Shown piece after piece: positions 8,369-17,144 of a stretch of 64,000 nt of DNA (position 1 is the stretch's first letter; every line of letters begins with the position of its first letter). A program made the translations under genes and the position numbers. The notes under the pieces were generated by a model. That model saw nothing but the letters and a program-made list of their open reading frames with translations, was not told the DNA's origin and searched no databases. Source of the DNA: Treponema_I sp045599005 (GTDB taxonomy: Bacteria > Spirochaetota > Spirochaetia > Treponematales > Treponemataceae). The DNA lies in NCBI GenBank assembly GCA_045599005.1, contig JAZRVF010000019.1, positions 23,090-87,089 on the forward strand, read 5' to 3'.

Positions 8369-11300
8369 ATGTTCCGGACTGACCATACTGAATCACAATA
8401 TAAGTTTTTTTTCCGCAGGGCTTTCATGCTTTTTCTGGTGCTGTCTGTGTGTGGCGGTGCCTGGGCTGATGCAACATGGAACGGATCTGAGGACACAGAC
8501 TGGAGCAATCAGAACAACTGGACAGGAGCCTTAAGCGGAACAGTCACCATTCCGGCGGGCCGTGAGAACTATCCGGTTCTGACAGAATCAGTTTCTTACC
8601 CCGATGCCACGCTGGTGATTGAAAGCGGGGCTTCTCTGGGTCTTGACAGCAGTACTCTGTCGGTCTTACATGTGAAGAATGATGGTGCGATAAACCTGGG
8701 GGTTGGAACCCTTGCTCTCAGCGGGAAATGGACAAACTCCGGAACTTTGAGTGGAAACAGAGATGGAGCAGTTGAGTTTGTTGATCCAGATTCTGTCAGT
8801 ACAGTTTCGGGAGATACCTACTGGATAAACTTCAAGTGTATAACTCCCGGAAAAAAAATTGTGATTGAAAGCGGCTCCTTTCAAAAAATCAGGTATGAGT
8901 TTGAAATTGAAGGTGAATCTGGAAATCCTGTTGAAATAAGTTCATCAGTCTCTTCCTCTTCTTTTTATCTGTATGTTCCCAGTCGAAACTCTTTTTATTG
9001 TTCTTATGCAAAGTTTTCTGATTGTAAATCTGCAAAGGAAAGTGATAAAAACACAATAAATGATTATTCAGGAGTCCTCGGTCCCGGATGCATTGACGCA
9101 GGAAACAATTCAGGTCTTTTTGCGACAGTTTATGTCTGGGGAGGGACAAATTCTGTCAGGTGGGAAGAGCGACTTAACTGGAAAGTTGAAAACGCCAGTG
9201 GTGGTACTAGCAGTACAAATGCGGCTCCGGATCTTGAGAACAGAGCTCTGACAATCAAGATTGCCAATAGAAGTAATAAGGCCATCAACCTTCCAGACAC
9301 TGTTTCTGTCAAAGAACTGATAGTAGAGTCTGGCAGCAGTTTAGTGATTGGTACTCAGAAAGTCACTGTGGAAACAAAAGTTGAAAACAATGGCACTCTT
9401 GAAATAGGAACCGGCGGCTCTCTTACTGCCAGAGATTTTGACAACAAGGGCTCTCTGGTTCTGTCATCAGGGGCTTCGGCTTCTCTGTCTGTGACCGGTA
9501 CAAAAACAAACGGACTGTTCAGTGAGGTCCGCTATAAAGGTTCTGTTGAAAAACTGGAGGACTTTGTCGGTTTATGGGGCAGAAAGTACGAGAAACTTAC
9601 TTTTGATAGTCTGACATACTTTAAGGAACTTAAAGACACAGATGAATCAGATCCTGGTAAACTCTGGTATAAAAACATCAGTCCTGAACTTGCCTTTGAA
9701 GACATGACGATTTCCGGTTCTCTTACAGGATCTGAAGGTCTGTCATTGACCATAAAATCCAAAGGTTCTTCAGGAACTTCAGGATTGAAATTCAAAGAGC
9801 TTGAAATCAGTGGTCTGTCAGATAATGAATCTGTCTCCGGATCAGGAATTGTCGCATCCGGAACACCTGTCAATAAAATCACTTTTTCTTCTGCTCTTTC
9901 AACCCAGACTTTCATCCTGAAATCCAATGCTCTTCAGGGATCTGTTCTGAATCTGACATTCTCAATCCCCGGGATAGGAACTGTGGGAACTTTCGACAGC
10001 CGGGTTTTTACGGAATGGCTTGGAACCAAGGACAATAAGTGGAATGAGAATGAAAACTGGACCAGCGGAGCACCTGAAGCGATAACAACCTATGCAATCA
10101 TCAAAGGCGGAAGAGACAATTATCCTGTTCTTAATTCTCCTCTCAATCTGACTGGCCTGAACCTGACAGTTGAGGCAGATGGAAAAATTGACTTCAACGG
10201 GCAGAATGTTTCGTTAAAGAGTATTGCAAACAGCGGAACTCTCTGTCTGTCTGGTACTGAAACAGTCACCGTGAGCGGATCAAGGACGAATAATCCCGGA
10301 AGTACTGTGGAATATAATACGGGAAATGATCCAGCCACGGTGCTGACCAGTCTGTGTCTGGGCTTTGACTATGAGAACCTGACATTGTCAGGCAGCGGAA
10401 CAGTTAAAATTGCATCTCCTGATCCGGCAGATCCTGTTTCCTATGTTATAAGAAAAACTTTTTCTGTTGCAGAAAATACAAAGGTGAATATCGGGCTTAC
10501 TACAGTAAAAGCAGAAAGAGTAAGCAACGCAGGAACAATTACAATTGCAGAAAGAAATGAGGGCCAGGAACTGAAAGCGATAGAAACCGGATTTCTTGAC
10601 AATTCAGGGACTGTCAGTGTTGGAAAACTGGCGCAGGTTGTTTCTCCCTCTGTAAACAGCACTGTTCTGGAAAACAAAGGCCTGATTGAGATTGAGGCGG
10701 ATGGTCAGCTGCATGGTTATTCTGCTGTAAAAAATCTGACAGGGGGATGCATCCATTTTAAGGCTGGCGGAACCTTCCATTGCACAACTTTTGAGAACAG
10801 AGGCAGTTTTCTGTCGGAAGGCCCCACTTCTTTCGGAAGTCTGACAAACGGAATAAGAAATTACGGATCCTTTGAACTCTGCGGAAAAGAGCTCTCTCTT
10901 AGGGGCGCCGGTAAACCAAAATATAACGAACCGGGCAGCAAAATCACCTACACTCAGAGAATAACTTCGCAGACAATGCTGACTTGGGGTGACAGTTACG
11001 AGAACCTTGCCCTGAATGCGGGAATAGAGTTTTTCTCTGGCTGGGACAGCATCAGATGTACCAATAGGGATCTTGATATCGGTTTTGCGCTTCCTTCAAT
11101 GGAAAATCATACGGTAGAGAATCTTACAATCTGGAAAGACAAAAATTTTGATGTGACTGTGACAACAAACGCAGCGGATCAGTTTTTTGGGAAGCTGGTT
11201 CTCAAACTTGAGTCCGGAAGGGGAAAACTGTCTGATCTTGAGGTAGCCGGCATTGATTCTGATACTCTGACTTATAACAGTTCCACCGGTGAGATTGTGT

Positions 11301-12646
11301 TCTCTTCTTTTGCCTCAAGTCACAGTTTCAGACTGACTGTAAAGGATTCGACAGCCGACGACCTGAAAATGACTTTTTCAGTCAAAGGTTTCAAAGAAGA
11401 CAAGAACAGAGTGATGTCAATCAATTATGGTCATGAGATGCCGACCATAACTCAGTGTCATGCAGTCGCGGGTTCTGACAAGCTTTCAGTTTTCTTCAGT
11501 ATTCCTGTGAACGGAAGTCTTTCCGAAACTGTAAACTGGACAAAAGCTTTCATAATAAGGCGCGGTGATGCTGATTCTGAGCTGCAGATTGATGAATCGG
11601 TTCCAGCGTCGGCAATCAGACAGAAAAATGACAGAAACAAAGTCATGGGAATCACTTTTACTTTGAATGGACCGGTAACTTTTGAGGCACTTGAAAAAGA
11701 CAAAGTCTGTGTAAATCCGTCTTTTCCAGAGGGAATCAAAAGTACAGCCGGGGTTCCGCTCATGCTTGATCAGAAGCATGTGTTAAGTGATTTTGCCTCC
11801 GGACTCGTGAAAGTGGAGACCGCCTATGCAAACCAGTCAATGACAGGTCCTGTCCGTGTCTTTGATGGGACTTCCGTGGACAAAGTTCCTGCAGGCTCTG
11901 ACATTTCAATCAAGGTGGATAAAGACGGCAGTTTCGCATCCTGGGATTCCGGGCTGGAGCTGGTGATGGTCTTCGGGACATATTCCAGTGAATCATCTTC
12001 CTGGAGAAACCTTGTGAAAGGATTTTATGAAGAAGCTGACATTGATGATTCCTCAGACAGCCGGAGCCGTGGAAAATATGCTGAGATTATGAACGAATTA
12101 AAGCAGGCGGAAACTGATGGAAAAACTCTTGAAGCCGATGATGAGAACATGATTTTTGCGTCGCTGGCTTTCTGTCAGTCTGTGGGATGGACAGGCGGAA
12201 AGAAAACCCAGTTTGTCTTTGCCTGGAAAAAGTCTGACGGAAGCCTTGTTACAAATGCAGATGGAAAGCCGCTTTATTGTCTTGCGGTTTTCGGCCAGGA
12301 AGATGTGGCTGATCCTGTCTGTGATGTGTGGACCTTCGACATCGGACAGATGAAACAGCAGGATCAGGGTGTCACAATCCTGAACAATGTCCTTAATCTG
12401 AACCGGAGCGATGTGGCAACATTGAATCTGGAAGTGGAAACAGCTGGAATGGTTACGGTTCAGGTGATGACTATTGACGGGGATATTGTAAAGACTCTGC
12501 ACCGTGGCAGACTTGGCAAAGGATCTTATGATTTTGACTGGGACGGGAAAAATGCGTCCGGAAGAACTGTTGCCCGGGGAATGTATTTTGTGCGCGTTGT
12601 GGGACCGGATATGGAACAGACAAGAAAAATAATGGTGGTGAAATAG
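8369..12646 (+). CDS. Large exported repeat protein with C-terminal FlgD-like Ig domain
   Basis: A 1425-residue exported protein. The signal peptide has a long n-region and a core around residues 18-30, with cleavage predicted after AWA (residue 33). Three modules begin with a related W-G...W....NW motif at W37, W257 and W550; modules 1 and 3 also share a following GR.NYPVL motif. Between them are many short strands rich in SG, NSG and LxIxxG turns, as in beta-solenoid adhesins. Residues about 1350-1425 are a FlgD-type Ig domain (VQVMTIDGDIV, FDWDGKNASGR, GMYFVRV). ATG 8369 is used (GAGAGG 5 bases upstream) rather than TTG 8354. A surface or adhesin role is inference. Confidence 0.8.
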   Translation: MFRTDHTESQYKFFFRRAFMLFLVLSVCGGAWADATWNGSEDTDWSNQNNWTGALSGTVTIPAGRENYPVLTESVSYPDATLVIESGASLGLDSSTLSVLHVKNDGAINLGVGTLALSGKWTNSGTLSGNRDGAVEFVDPDSVSTVSGDTYWINFKCITPGKKIVIESGSFQKIRYEFEIEGESGNPVEISSSVSSSSFYLYVPSRNSFYCSYAKFSDCKSAKESDKNTINDYSGVLGPGCIDAGNNSGLFATVYVWGGTNSVRWEERLNWKVENASGGTSSTNAAPDLENRALTIKIANRSNKAINLPDTVSVKELIVESGSSLVIGTQKVTVETKVENNGTLEIGTGGSLTARDFDNKGSLVLSSGASASLSVTGTKTNGLFSEVRYKGSVEKLEDFVGLWGRKYEKLTFDSLTYFKELKDTDESDPGKLWYKNISPELAFEDMTISGSLTGSEGLSLTIKSKGSSGTSGLKFKELEISGLSDNESVSGSGIVASGTPVNKITFSSALSTQTFILKSNALQGSVLNLTFSIPGIGTVGTFDSRVFTEWLGTKDNKWNENENWTSGAPEAITTYAIIKGGRDNYPVLNSPLNLTGLNLTVEADGKIDFNGQNVSLKSIANSGTLCLSGTETVTVSGSRTNNPGSTVEYNTGNDPATVLTSLCLGFDYENLTLSGSGTVKIASPDPADPVSYVIRKTFSVAENTKVNIGLTTVKAERVSNAGTITIAERNEGQELKAIETGFLDNSGTVSVGKLAQVVSPSVNSTVLENKGLIEIEADGQLHGYSAVKNLTGGCIHFKAGGTFHCTTFENRGSFLSEGPTSFGSLTNGIRNYGSFELCGKELSLRGAGKPKYNEPGSKITYTQRITSQTMLTWGDSYENLALNAGIEFFSGWDSIRCTNRDLDIGFALPSMENHTVENLTIWKDKNFDVTVTTNAADQFFGKLVLKLESGRGKLSDLEVAGIDSDTLTYNSSTGEIVFSSFASSHSFRLTVKDSTADDLKMTFSVKGFKEDKNRVMSINYGHEMPTITQCHAVAGSDKLSVFFSIPVNGSLSETVNWTKAFIIRRGDADSELQIDESVPASAIRQKNDRNKVMGITFTLNGPVTFEALEKDKVCVNPSFPEGIKSTAGVPLMLDQKHVLSDFASGLVKVETAYANQSMTGPVRVFDGTSVDKVPAGSDISIKVDKDGSFASWDSGLELVMVFGTYSSESSSWRNLVKGFYEEADIDDSSDSRSRGKYAEIMNELKQAETDGKTLEADDENMIFASLAFCQSVGWTGGKKTQFVFAWKKSDGSLVTNADGKPLYCLAVFGQEDVADPVCDVWTFDIGQMKQQDQGVTILNNVLNLNRSDVATLNLEVETAGMVTVQVMTIDGDIVKTLHRGRLGKGSYDFDWDGKNASGRTVARGMYFVRVVGPDMEQTRKIMVVK

Positions 12647-12654
12647 ACTGAACA

Positions 12655-12700
12655 CAACCGGAGCGGAGACTATCGGTCTGATAGCGGAAAAATCCGGTTG
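12655..12700. other. Hairpin between surface-protein genes
   Basis: CAACCGGA and TCCGGTTG can pair, enclosing an inner CTATC/GATAG stem. There is no good T-tract, so it may be a processing or mRNA-stability element rather than a terminator. Confidence 0.4.
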
Positions 12701-12773
12701 ATTGACGGCTGGCTTTTTTGCCTGCATACTGGAAATGGCCTGCCACTTCTGTGGTGGCTTTCAAGGAGAAATA

Positions 12774-13760
12774 ATGATGAACAGAAAGATACTGGTTTCA
12801 GCGGCTGTGCTGCTTATTGTGACTGCAAGTGTTTTTGCGCTGGATTTTACACCCAGCTACTCTTTTGGCGTGGACGCAGCCTATTACCCTGAATCTGCGG
12901 CAGTTTCGGGAAAAAATCATTTTGCACCTTTGACAGGGGCTTTCAGCGGTGTGGAAGCCCGTATCGCGGGAAACGCGTCCTTCACGGCTCCAGTTCTTAC
13001 AGGCGATGGTTCCAACGGACTGATCAGCGGCAACAATCTTACCATTGACACGTCTCTGGAACTGACACCTGTCTCCGTCATGTCATACGGAAGCATTTCT
13101 CTTACGCCGGTAGCTTTCCTCGTGTTTACAGCTGGTGGAAAAATCGGAACCGGCTGGGATTTCACTCCCATGGGAGCACAGGGTATCGCTGTCTATAATC
13201 CGGTCACCACAGGGTATGATTCCGTCTCTCCTTTCAGAAACTGGTTCTGCGAATTGTGGCTTGAAGGACTTTTCCAGTTTGATCTTGCGGCAGTAGTTCC
13301 CGGAGACTGGAACCACGTTGTCGCAATGGCAACATACAAACTTATGTACACAAAGAATACCGGTGCCAGAGACGGGGAACCCTGGCTGTGGCAGACTACC
13401 GGGGAAATGTTCAACGGTCTGAATTACTATTCAAGCGTGATTCTTGGCTACCAGCCTCAGCCTGTTCCTGTACTGGATACAGTCGGTGTCCAGTTTGAGT
13501 TCAGCGGCTATTACAGCAGAAATCAGGTTGATTCCAGATATGCGGCCTGGTACGGTGATTTTATGGCAGTTTCAGTCAATCCCGTTGCAATTCTTAAGCT
13601 GACTGCAAAAGACAGTCTCACTGTCCAGCTTGGTTTCTCAAGCCGGCGTTCCTTTGGCACACTCCGTGGAGCAGGTGACAGTTCTGACTTCAACTTGACA
13701 TGTTGTGGACGTGAATGGTACTTTAACCGCGTAGCCTTTAGTTTTTCACATCAGTTTTAA
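12774..13760 (+). CDS. Putative outer-membrane beta-barrel protein
   Basis: A 328-residue exported protein. The signal peptide (MMNRKILVSAAVLLIVTASV, then FA) is followed by aromatic-rich alternating strands, and the last residues (NRVAFSFSHQF) end in Phe as in barrel proteins. An AAGGAG site 5-8 bases before the ATG pair at 12774/12777 sets the start; the frame extends to 12702 but lacks support there. No family was recognised. Its stop lies one base before the kamA-like gene, so the two share a message. Confidence 0.7.
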   Translation: MMNRKILVSAAVLLIVTASVFALDFTPSYSFGVDAAYYPESAAVSGKNHFAPLTGAFSGVEARIAGNASFTAPVLTGDGSNGLISGNNLTIDTSLELTPVSVMSYGSISLTPVAFLVFTAGGKIGTGWDFTPMGAQGIAVYNPVTTGYDSVSPFRNWFCELWLEGLFQFDLAAVVPGDWNHVVAMATYKLMYTKNTGARDGEPWLWQTTGEMFNGLNYYSSVILGYQPQPVPVLDTVGVQFEFSGYYSRNQVDSRYAAWYGDFMAVSVNPVAILKLTAKDSLTVQLGFSSRRSFGTLRGAGDSSDFNLTCCGREWYFNRVAFSFSHQF

Positions 13761-13761
13761 T

Positions 13762-14754
13762 ATGAGTCAGTTACCGAATCAGATATCAAAGCATTACCAG
13801 ACGGTATTGAGCCGTCTGGGCGCAAAGGCCGCTTCCAATGCAGAGGCGGCTTCTTTTTTTGCGGCACTCAACAGACAGTGTACATTTTCTCCTGCCGAGA
13901 ACACAATTGCGGCCTGTGAACTGGATGATCCCCTGGGCGCTGCAAACTATATGGCAACTCCACGCCTTGTCCATCAGTACAAAAACCGCTGTCTGCTGCT
14001 GACAACAAGCACCTGTTTCGGTTACTGCAGATTCTGTTTCAGACGGAGTTTCGCGGGGCAGGGTGAAAGTTTCATAAGCGCTGAAGAACTGGCGGAAGTA
14101 TGCAGTTATCTGGCGGCCCATGAAGAACTTTCGGAAATCCTTCTTTCAGGTGGTGATCCCCTTACCGCCAGTGACCGGGCACTTTCCCAGCTTTTTGAGG
14201 CAATCCGTGCTGCCCGCCCCGGCATACTGATCCGTCTTTGCACACGTGCTCCGGTTTTTGCGCCGGAACGCTTCACTCCCCAGCTTCTTGAACTGCTTAA
14301 GAAATCAAAACCTGTCTGGATCATTCCCCACATCAATCATCCGGCGGAAATTTCTGGACAGTGGGCTCCTGAAACCCGTGCATGCCTTGAATCAATTGTC
14401 GATTCCGGCATACCTGTCCAGTCACAGACTGTTCTTCTCCGCGGAATAAATGACAGCGTTGAGGTTCTTGCCCAACTCTTCAATGATCTTGTGCATATCG
14501 GTGTGAAACCCGGTTACCTTTTTCAGGGCGATCTTGCAAAAGGTACGGCACATTTCCGGGTTCCTCTGGACAAAGGTGTAAAGCTTGTGAAAGCACTTAA
14601 AAAAGAAGTGTCAGGACTTTCCATGCCTGTTTATGCAGTTGATCTGCCCGGCGGTGGCGGAAAAGTGAACATTCTGAACACACGTTTCGTCCGTGAGGGT
14701 GACAGCTGGAAAACCACAGACGAAAACGGAAAAGTCTGGTTCTATCCTCTTTAA
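13762..14754 (+). CDS. KamA-family radical SAM aminomutase (EF-P lysine 2,3-aminomutase-like)
   Basis: A 330-residue radical SAM enzyme. The cluster-binding CxxxCxxC is C85, C89, C92 (TCFGYCRFCFRR). EILLSGGDPL is the family SAM-contact motif, and the PGGGGK motif carries the expected PLP lysine at K301. The family interconverts alpha- and beta-lysine. The length is close to EpmB, which acts in beta-lysylation of elongation factor P, and shorter than catabolic lysine 2,3-aminomutases, so the EpmB-like role is preferred. Neither efp nor epmA is in the window, so this remains inference. It is coupled to an upstream barrel gene (1-base gap), an unusual pairing. Confidence 0.85.
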   Translation: MSQLPNQISKHYQTVLSRLGAKAASNAEAASFFAALNRQCTFSPAENTIAACELDDPLGAANYMATPRLVHQYKNRCLLLTTSTCFGYCRFCFRRSFAGQGESFISAEELAEVCSYLAAHEELSEILLSGGDPLTASDRALSQLFEAIRAARPGILIRLCTRAPVFAPERFTPQLLELLKKSKPVWIIPHINHPAEISGQWAPETRACLESIVDSGIPVQSQTVLLRGINDSVEVLAQLFNDLVHIGVKPGYLFQGDLAKGTAHFRVPLDKGVKLVKALKKEVSGLSMPVYAVDLPGGGGKVNILNTRFVREGDSWKTTDENGKVWFYPL

Positions 14755-14769
14755 ATTCATAAATTGGTT

Positions 14770-14809
14770 TATACTATTTTATACAGGTATACAGTACAAA
14801 AAAGTATAC
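14770..14809. repeat. Four TATAC repeats upstream of the sigma-54 promoter
   Basis: TATAC occurs at 14770, 14780, 14788 and 14805, the last two within GTATAC palindromes. The block is about 95-135 bases upstream of the -24 element, a usual distance for enhancer-binding-protein sites. The binding role is inference. Confidence 0.4.
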
Positions 14810-14901
14810 ACTGCACATGAACTGATTTATAAGAAATATTGTAAACTGTAATAATTCATTATAAGATAAAGAATTAAAAATCTTTTTCCGATTTGAGGAA
14901 G

Positions 14902-14918
14902 TTGGCACAGAATTTGCA
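14902..14918 (+). promoter_or_regulatory. Sigma-54 (RpoN) promoter
   Basis: TTGGCACAGAATTTGCA matches the consensus TGGCACG-N4-TTGCW at all but one position. The GG (14904-14905) and GC (14916-14917) dinucleotides have the required spacing. Transcription is expected near 14929, giving a leader of about 64 bases before the sigma-factor ATG at 14993. Confidence 0.85.
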
Positions 14919-14950
14919 CATTGTCTCACGAAAAGATTTGCCAAAAGGAA

Positions 14951-14966
14951 TTCTACTTCGGTAGAA
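14951..14966 (+). promoter_or_regulatory. UUCG-capped hairpin in the sigma-factor leader
   Basis: TTCTAC-TTCG-GTAGAA is a perfect 6-bp stem closed by the very stable C(UUCG)G tetraloop. It lies in the leader about 15 bases before the AGGAGA ribosome-binding site and could stabilise the mRNA or serve as a protein-binding site. Confidence 0.6.
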
Positions 14967-14992
14967 CCCTGCGGTTTAATCAGGAGACAAAA

Positions 14993-15817
14993 ATGGAACA
15001 TTCAGCATATAAAAGTTATGTAAATCAGATTTCCCGGTATCCTCTGCTTTCTTTTGAGCAGGAGGTTGAACTTTCAAAACGTGTTCAGCAGGGCGACAGT
15101 GCTGCAAAAATGAGACTTGTTCAAGCTAACCTCCGTCTGGTAGTAAGTATAGCGCAGAAATATAAAAATTCAGGGGTTTCCATAATGGATCTGATTCAGG
15201 AAGGAAATATCGGTCTCCTGAGTGCTGCATCAAAATATCATTATTCATTCAACACACGTTTTTCCACATATGCTTATGCATGGATTGCACAGGCGATTGT
15301 ACGTTACATTCACAATAAGTGCGGTATCATCGCAATTCCTCATCGCAAAGAGGAACTTCTCAGAAAAATTTACAGAACACGTATTCTTCTCTGTCAGGAA
15401 AACGGATATGAACCCAGCATGGAAGAAATTGCTGAGAAAATGAATCTTTCTGTTGAAGAAATCCGCAGGGCAGAAATCTATTCTTTTGCAAGCATCAGTA
15501 TTGAATCCGCAATTTCCAATGATTCTGACAAAACAGTTGCCGAATTTGTGCAGGATACAAGACTGACTCCTGAAATGAAACTGATGAAGGAAGTTGAGGA
15601 CAGCAATGTTGAGGAACTGATTGACACATTGCCTGAGGCAGAACAGATTGTGATAAAGAACAGATACAACTTTTCATACGATCTTAAGGTGAAGACTCTG
15701 CGCCAGCTGGGTGTGGAACTGGGAGTTTCATCAGAGACTGTTCGCCAGATGGAAAAACGTGCGGTCAAAAAACTTAAAGTTTCTGCATCAAAACTCGGAA
15801 TCACCCGGGCCTGCTGA
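14993..15817 (+). CDS. Sigma-70 family alternative sigma factor (group 2, RpoS/RpoD-like)
   Basis: A 274-residue sigma factor. Region 2 spans about residues 40-115 (RLVQANLRLVVSIAQKY, DLIQEGNIGLL, RFSTYAYAWIAQAIVRYI), region 3 about 120-175 (AIPHRKEELLRKI, EIAEKMNLSVEEI) and region 4 about 205-265 (TLRQLGVELGVSSETVRQME). It lacks the long N-terminal region 1 and the large insertion of the housekeeping factor, so it is an alternative group-2-type factor. ATG 14993 follows an AGGAGA site. A near-perfect sigma-54 promoter lies upstream, implying RpoN control as in the Borrelia RpoN-RpoS cascade. Which genes it controls is unknown. Confidence 0.9.
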   Translation: MEHSAYKSYVNQISRYPLLSFEQEVELSKRVQQGDSAAKMRLVQANLRLVVSIAQKYKNSGVSIMDLIQEGNIGLLSAASKYHYSFNTRFSTYAYAWIAQAIVRYIHNKCGIIAIPHRKEELLRKIYRTRILLCQENGYEPSMEEIAEKMNLSVEEIRRAEIYSFASISIESAISNDSDKTVAEFVQDTRLTPEMKLMKEVEDSNVEELIDTLPEAEQIVIKNRYNFSYDLKVKTLRQLGVELGVSSETVRQMEKRAVKKLKVSASKLGITRAC

Positions 15818-15835
15818 TCTTTTCTGCATAATTTT

Positions 15836-15888
15836 CCCGTCTGTCTTTACCCATCGTCTCCCTGTGATTCAGACGGGTTTTGCTTTTT
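15836..15888 (+). terminator. Intrinsic terminator of the sigma-factor gene
   Basis: CCCGTCTG and CAGACGGG form an 8-bp stem around a 26-base loop, followed by TTTTGCTTTTTTT. Confidence 0.85.
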
Positions 15889-15917
15889 TTGCTGATTAAC
15901 AGTAAAATGTGGATGTT

Positions 15918-17105
15918 ATGGGCACCAGTAAAAAAATCCAGATATCAAATAAAAAAATCATTCTTCTTTGTCTCTGCATTCTTCTTGCAGGAGTTGTGCT
16001 GCTTGCGGCAAGCATTATCCTTACTCCGGACGGACGCGATCCTGAGGCAGAAACAGCGGGACAGACTGAACAGACAGAACTGAAAGAGCCGGTCACTGCA
16101 TCCGAGAAACCGGTTCAGGAATCAGCAAAGCCCGTGACAGAAACTGCTGCATCCCAGAGTAGTGGCAGAACGGAAGCAGCCGCAAAAACTGAAAGCCCTG
16201 CAAAACCTGAGACAGCATCAAAAACTGAATCAGCGCCGAAAACGGAACCGGCTTCAAAAACTGAAGATTCTTCCGGTGGGGCACAGTCTTCCTCTGCCAC
16301 AAAGCCTGCATCTGCTGCACAGAGCGCCCAGAGCGGAAGCCCTGCAAAAACTGACAGCGCTTCTTCTGCTGTAAAACCTCAGAATACTGCAGGCACTTCG
16401 TCAAAGCCGGAACCGGTTCAGACAGCTCCTAAAAAATCAGGAAAAATCGCCCTTGTTCTGGATGATGGCGGACACAACACAAGTCAGCTTCAGCCATTTC
16501 TGCAGCTGGATTATCCTTTCGCAGTAGCTGTCCTGCCGAAACTTGCCCACTCCGCTGACTGCGCCAGGATGGTACGCAATGCAGGTAAAGTCCTGATGCT
16601 GCATCAGCCCATGCAGGCAGTCAGCCTTACCACAGATCCGGGACCGGGCGCAATTCTTCCACAGATGGAATACGGCCAGCTGCAGAGCACACTCAATGAG
16701 AACATCAACGAACTTGGTCAGATCGCGGGACTGAACAATCACGAAGGTTCGCTTATAACGGCAGACCAGGACCTTATAGGAGCGGTCCTTGACGTCTGTC
16801 TTGCAAGAGACATTTTCTTTCTGGATTCACGTACAAATTCCGAGACCAAGGCTCCCGCTGCAGCTGCTGAACGAAATATGGGAATTTATCAGCGGGATAT
16901 TTTTCTGGACAATGTTCAGGAAGAATCAGAAATCAGAGCCTCTTTTTACAAAGGACTTGAAATAGCTGACAAAAAAGGTTATGCAGTAATGATAGGTCAT
17001 GTCTGGTGTAAGAATCTCCCTGAGATTCTGAAAAAACTTTGTGATGAAGCATCAGCTGCCGGCTATCAGATTGTGCCTGTGACCAGTCTGCCCCTGAGTA
17101 AATGA
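15918..17105 (+). CDS. Divergent polysaccharide deacetylase (DUF610/YibQ-like) with low-complexity linker
   Basis: A 395-residue protein. A membrane anchor lies at about residues 15-37 (IILLCLCILLAGVVLLAASI). A linker of about 135 residues built from K-T-E-S-A-P repeats follows, then a C-terminal domain from about residue 178 (IALVLDDGGHN, YPFAVAVLPKL, VLMLHQPM, DSRTNSETKA, GHVW). These are marks of the divergent polysaccharide deacetylase family. The domain would face the periplasm and act on an envelope glycan, but many members are of uncertain activity. GTG 15909 is an alternative start. A TAAAAT box ends 9 bases before ATG 15918, so the leader is very short. Confidence 0.8.
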   Translation: MGTSKKIQISNKKIILLCLCILLAGVVLLAASIILTPDGRDPEAETAGQTEQTELKEPVTASEKPVQESAKPVTETAASQSSGRTEAAAKTESPAKPETASKTESAPKTEPASKTEDSSGGAQSSSATKPASAAQSAQSGSPAKTDSASSAVKPQNTAGTSSKPEPVQTAPKKSGKIALVLDDGGHNTSQLQPFLQLDYPFAVAVLPKLAHSADCARMVRNAGKVLMLHQPMQAVSLTTDPGPGAILPQMEYGQLQSTLNENINELGQIAGLNNHEGSLITADQDLIGAVLDVCLARDIFFLDSRTNSETKAPAAAAERNMGIYQRDIFLDNVQEESEIRASFYKGLEIADKKGYAVMIGHVWCKNLPEILKKLCDEASAAGYQIVPVTSLPLSK

Positions 17106-17107
17106 CG

Positions 17108-17130
17108 AAACCGGAGATCCGGTATTTTTT
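17108..17130 (+). terminator. Small hairpin and T-tract directly before the tsaD ribosome-binding site
   Basis: ACCGG-AGAT-CCGGT is followed by ATTTTTT and then immediately by GGAG, the tsaD ribosome-binding site. It is a weak terminator or attenuator between the deacetylase and tsaD genes. Confidence 0.5.
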
Positions 17131-17144
17131 GGAGAATAGACAGA

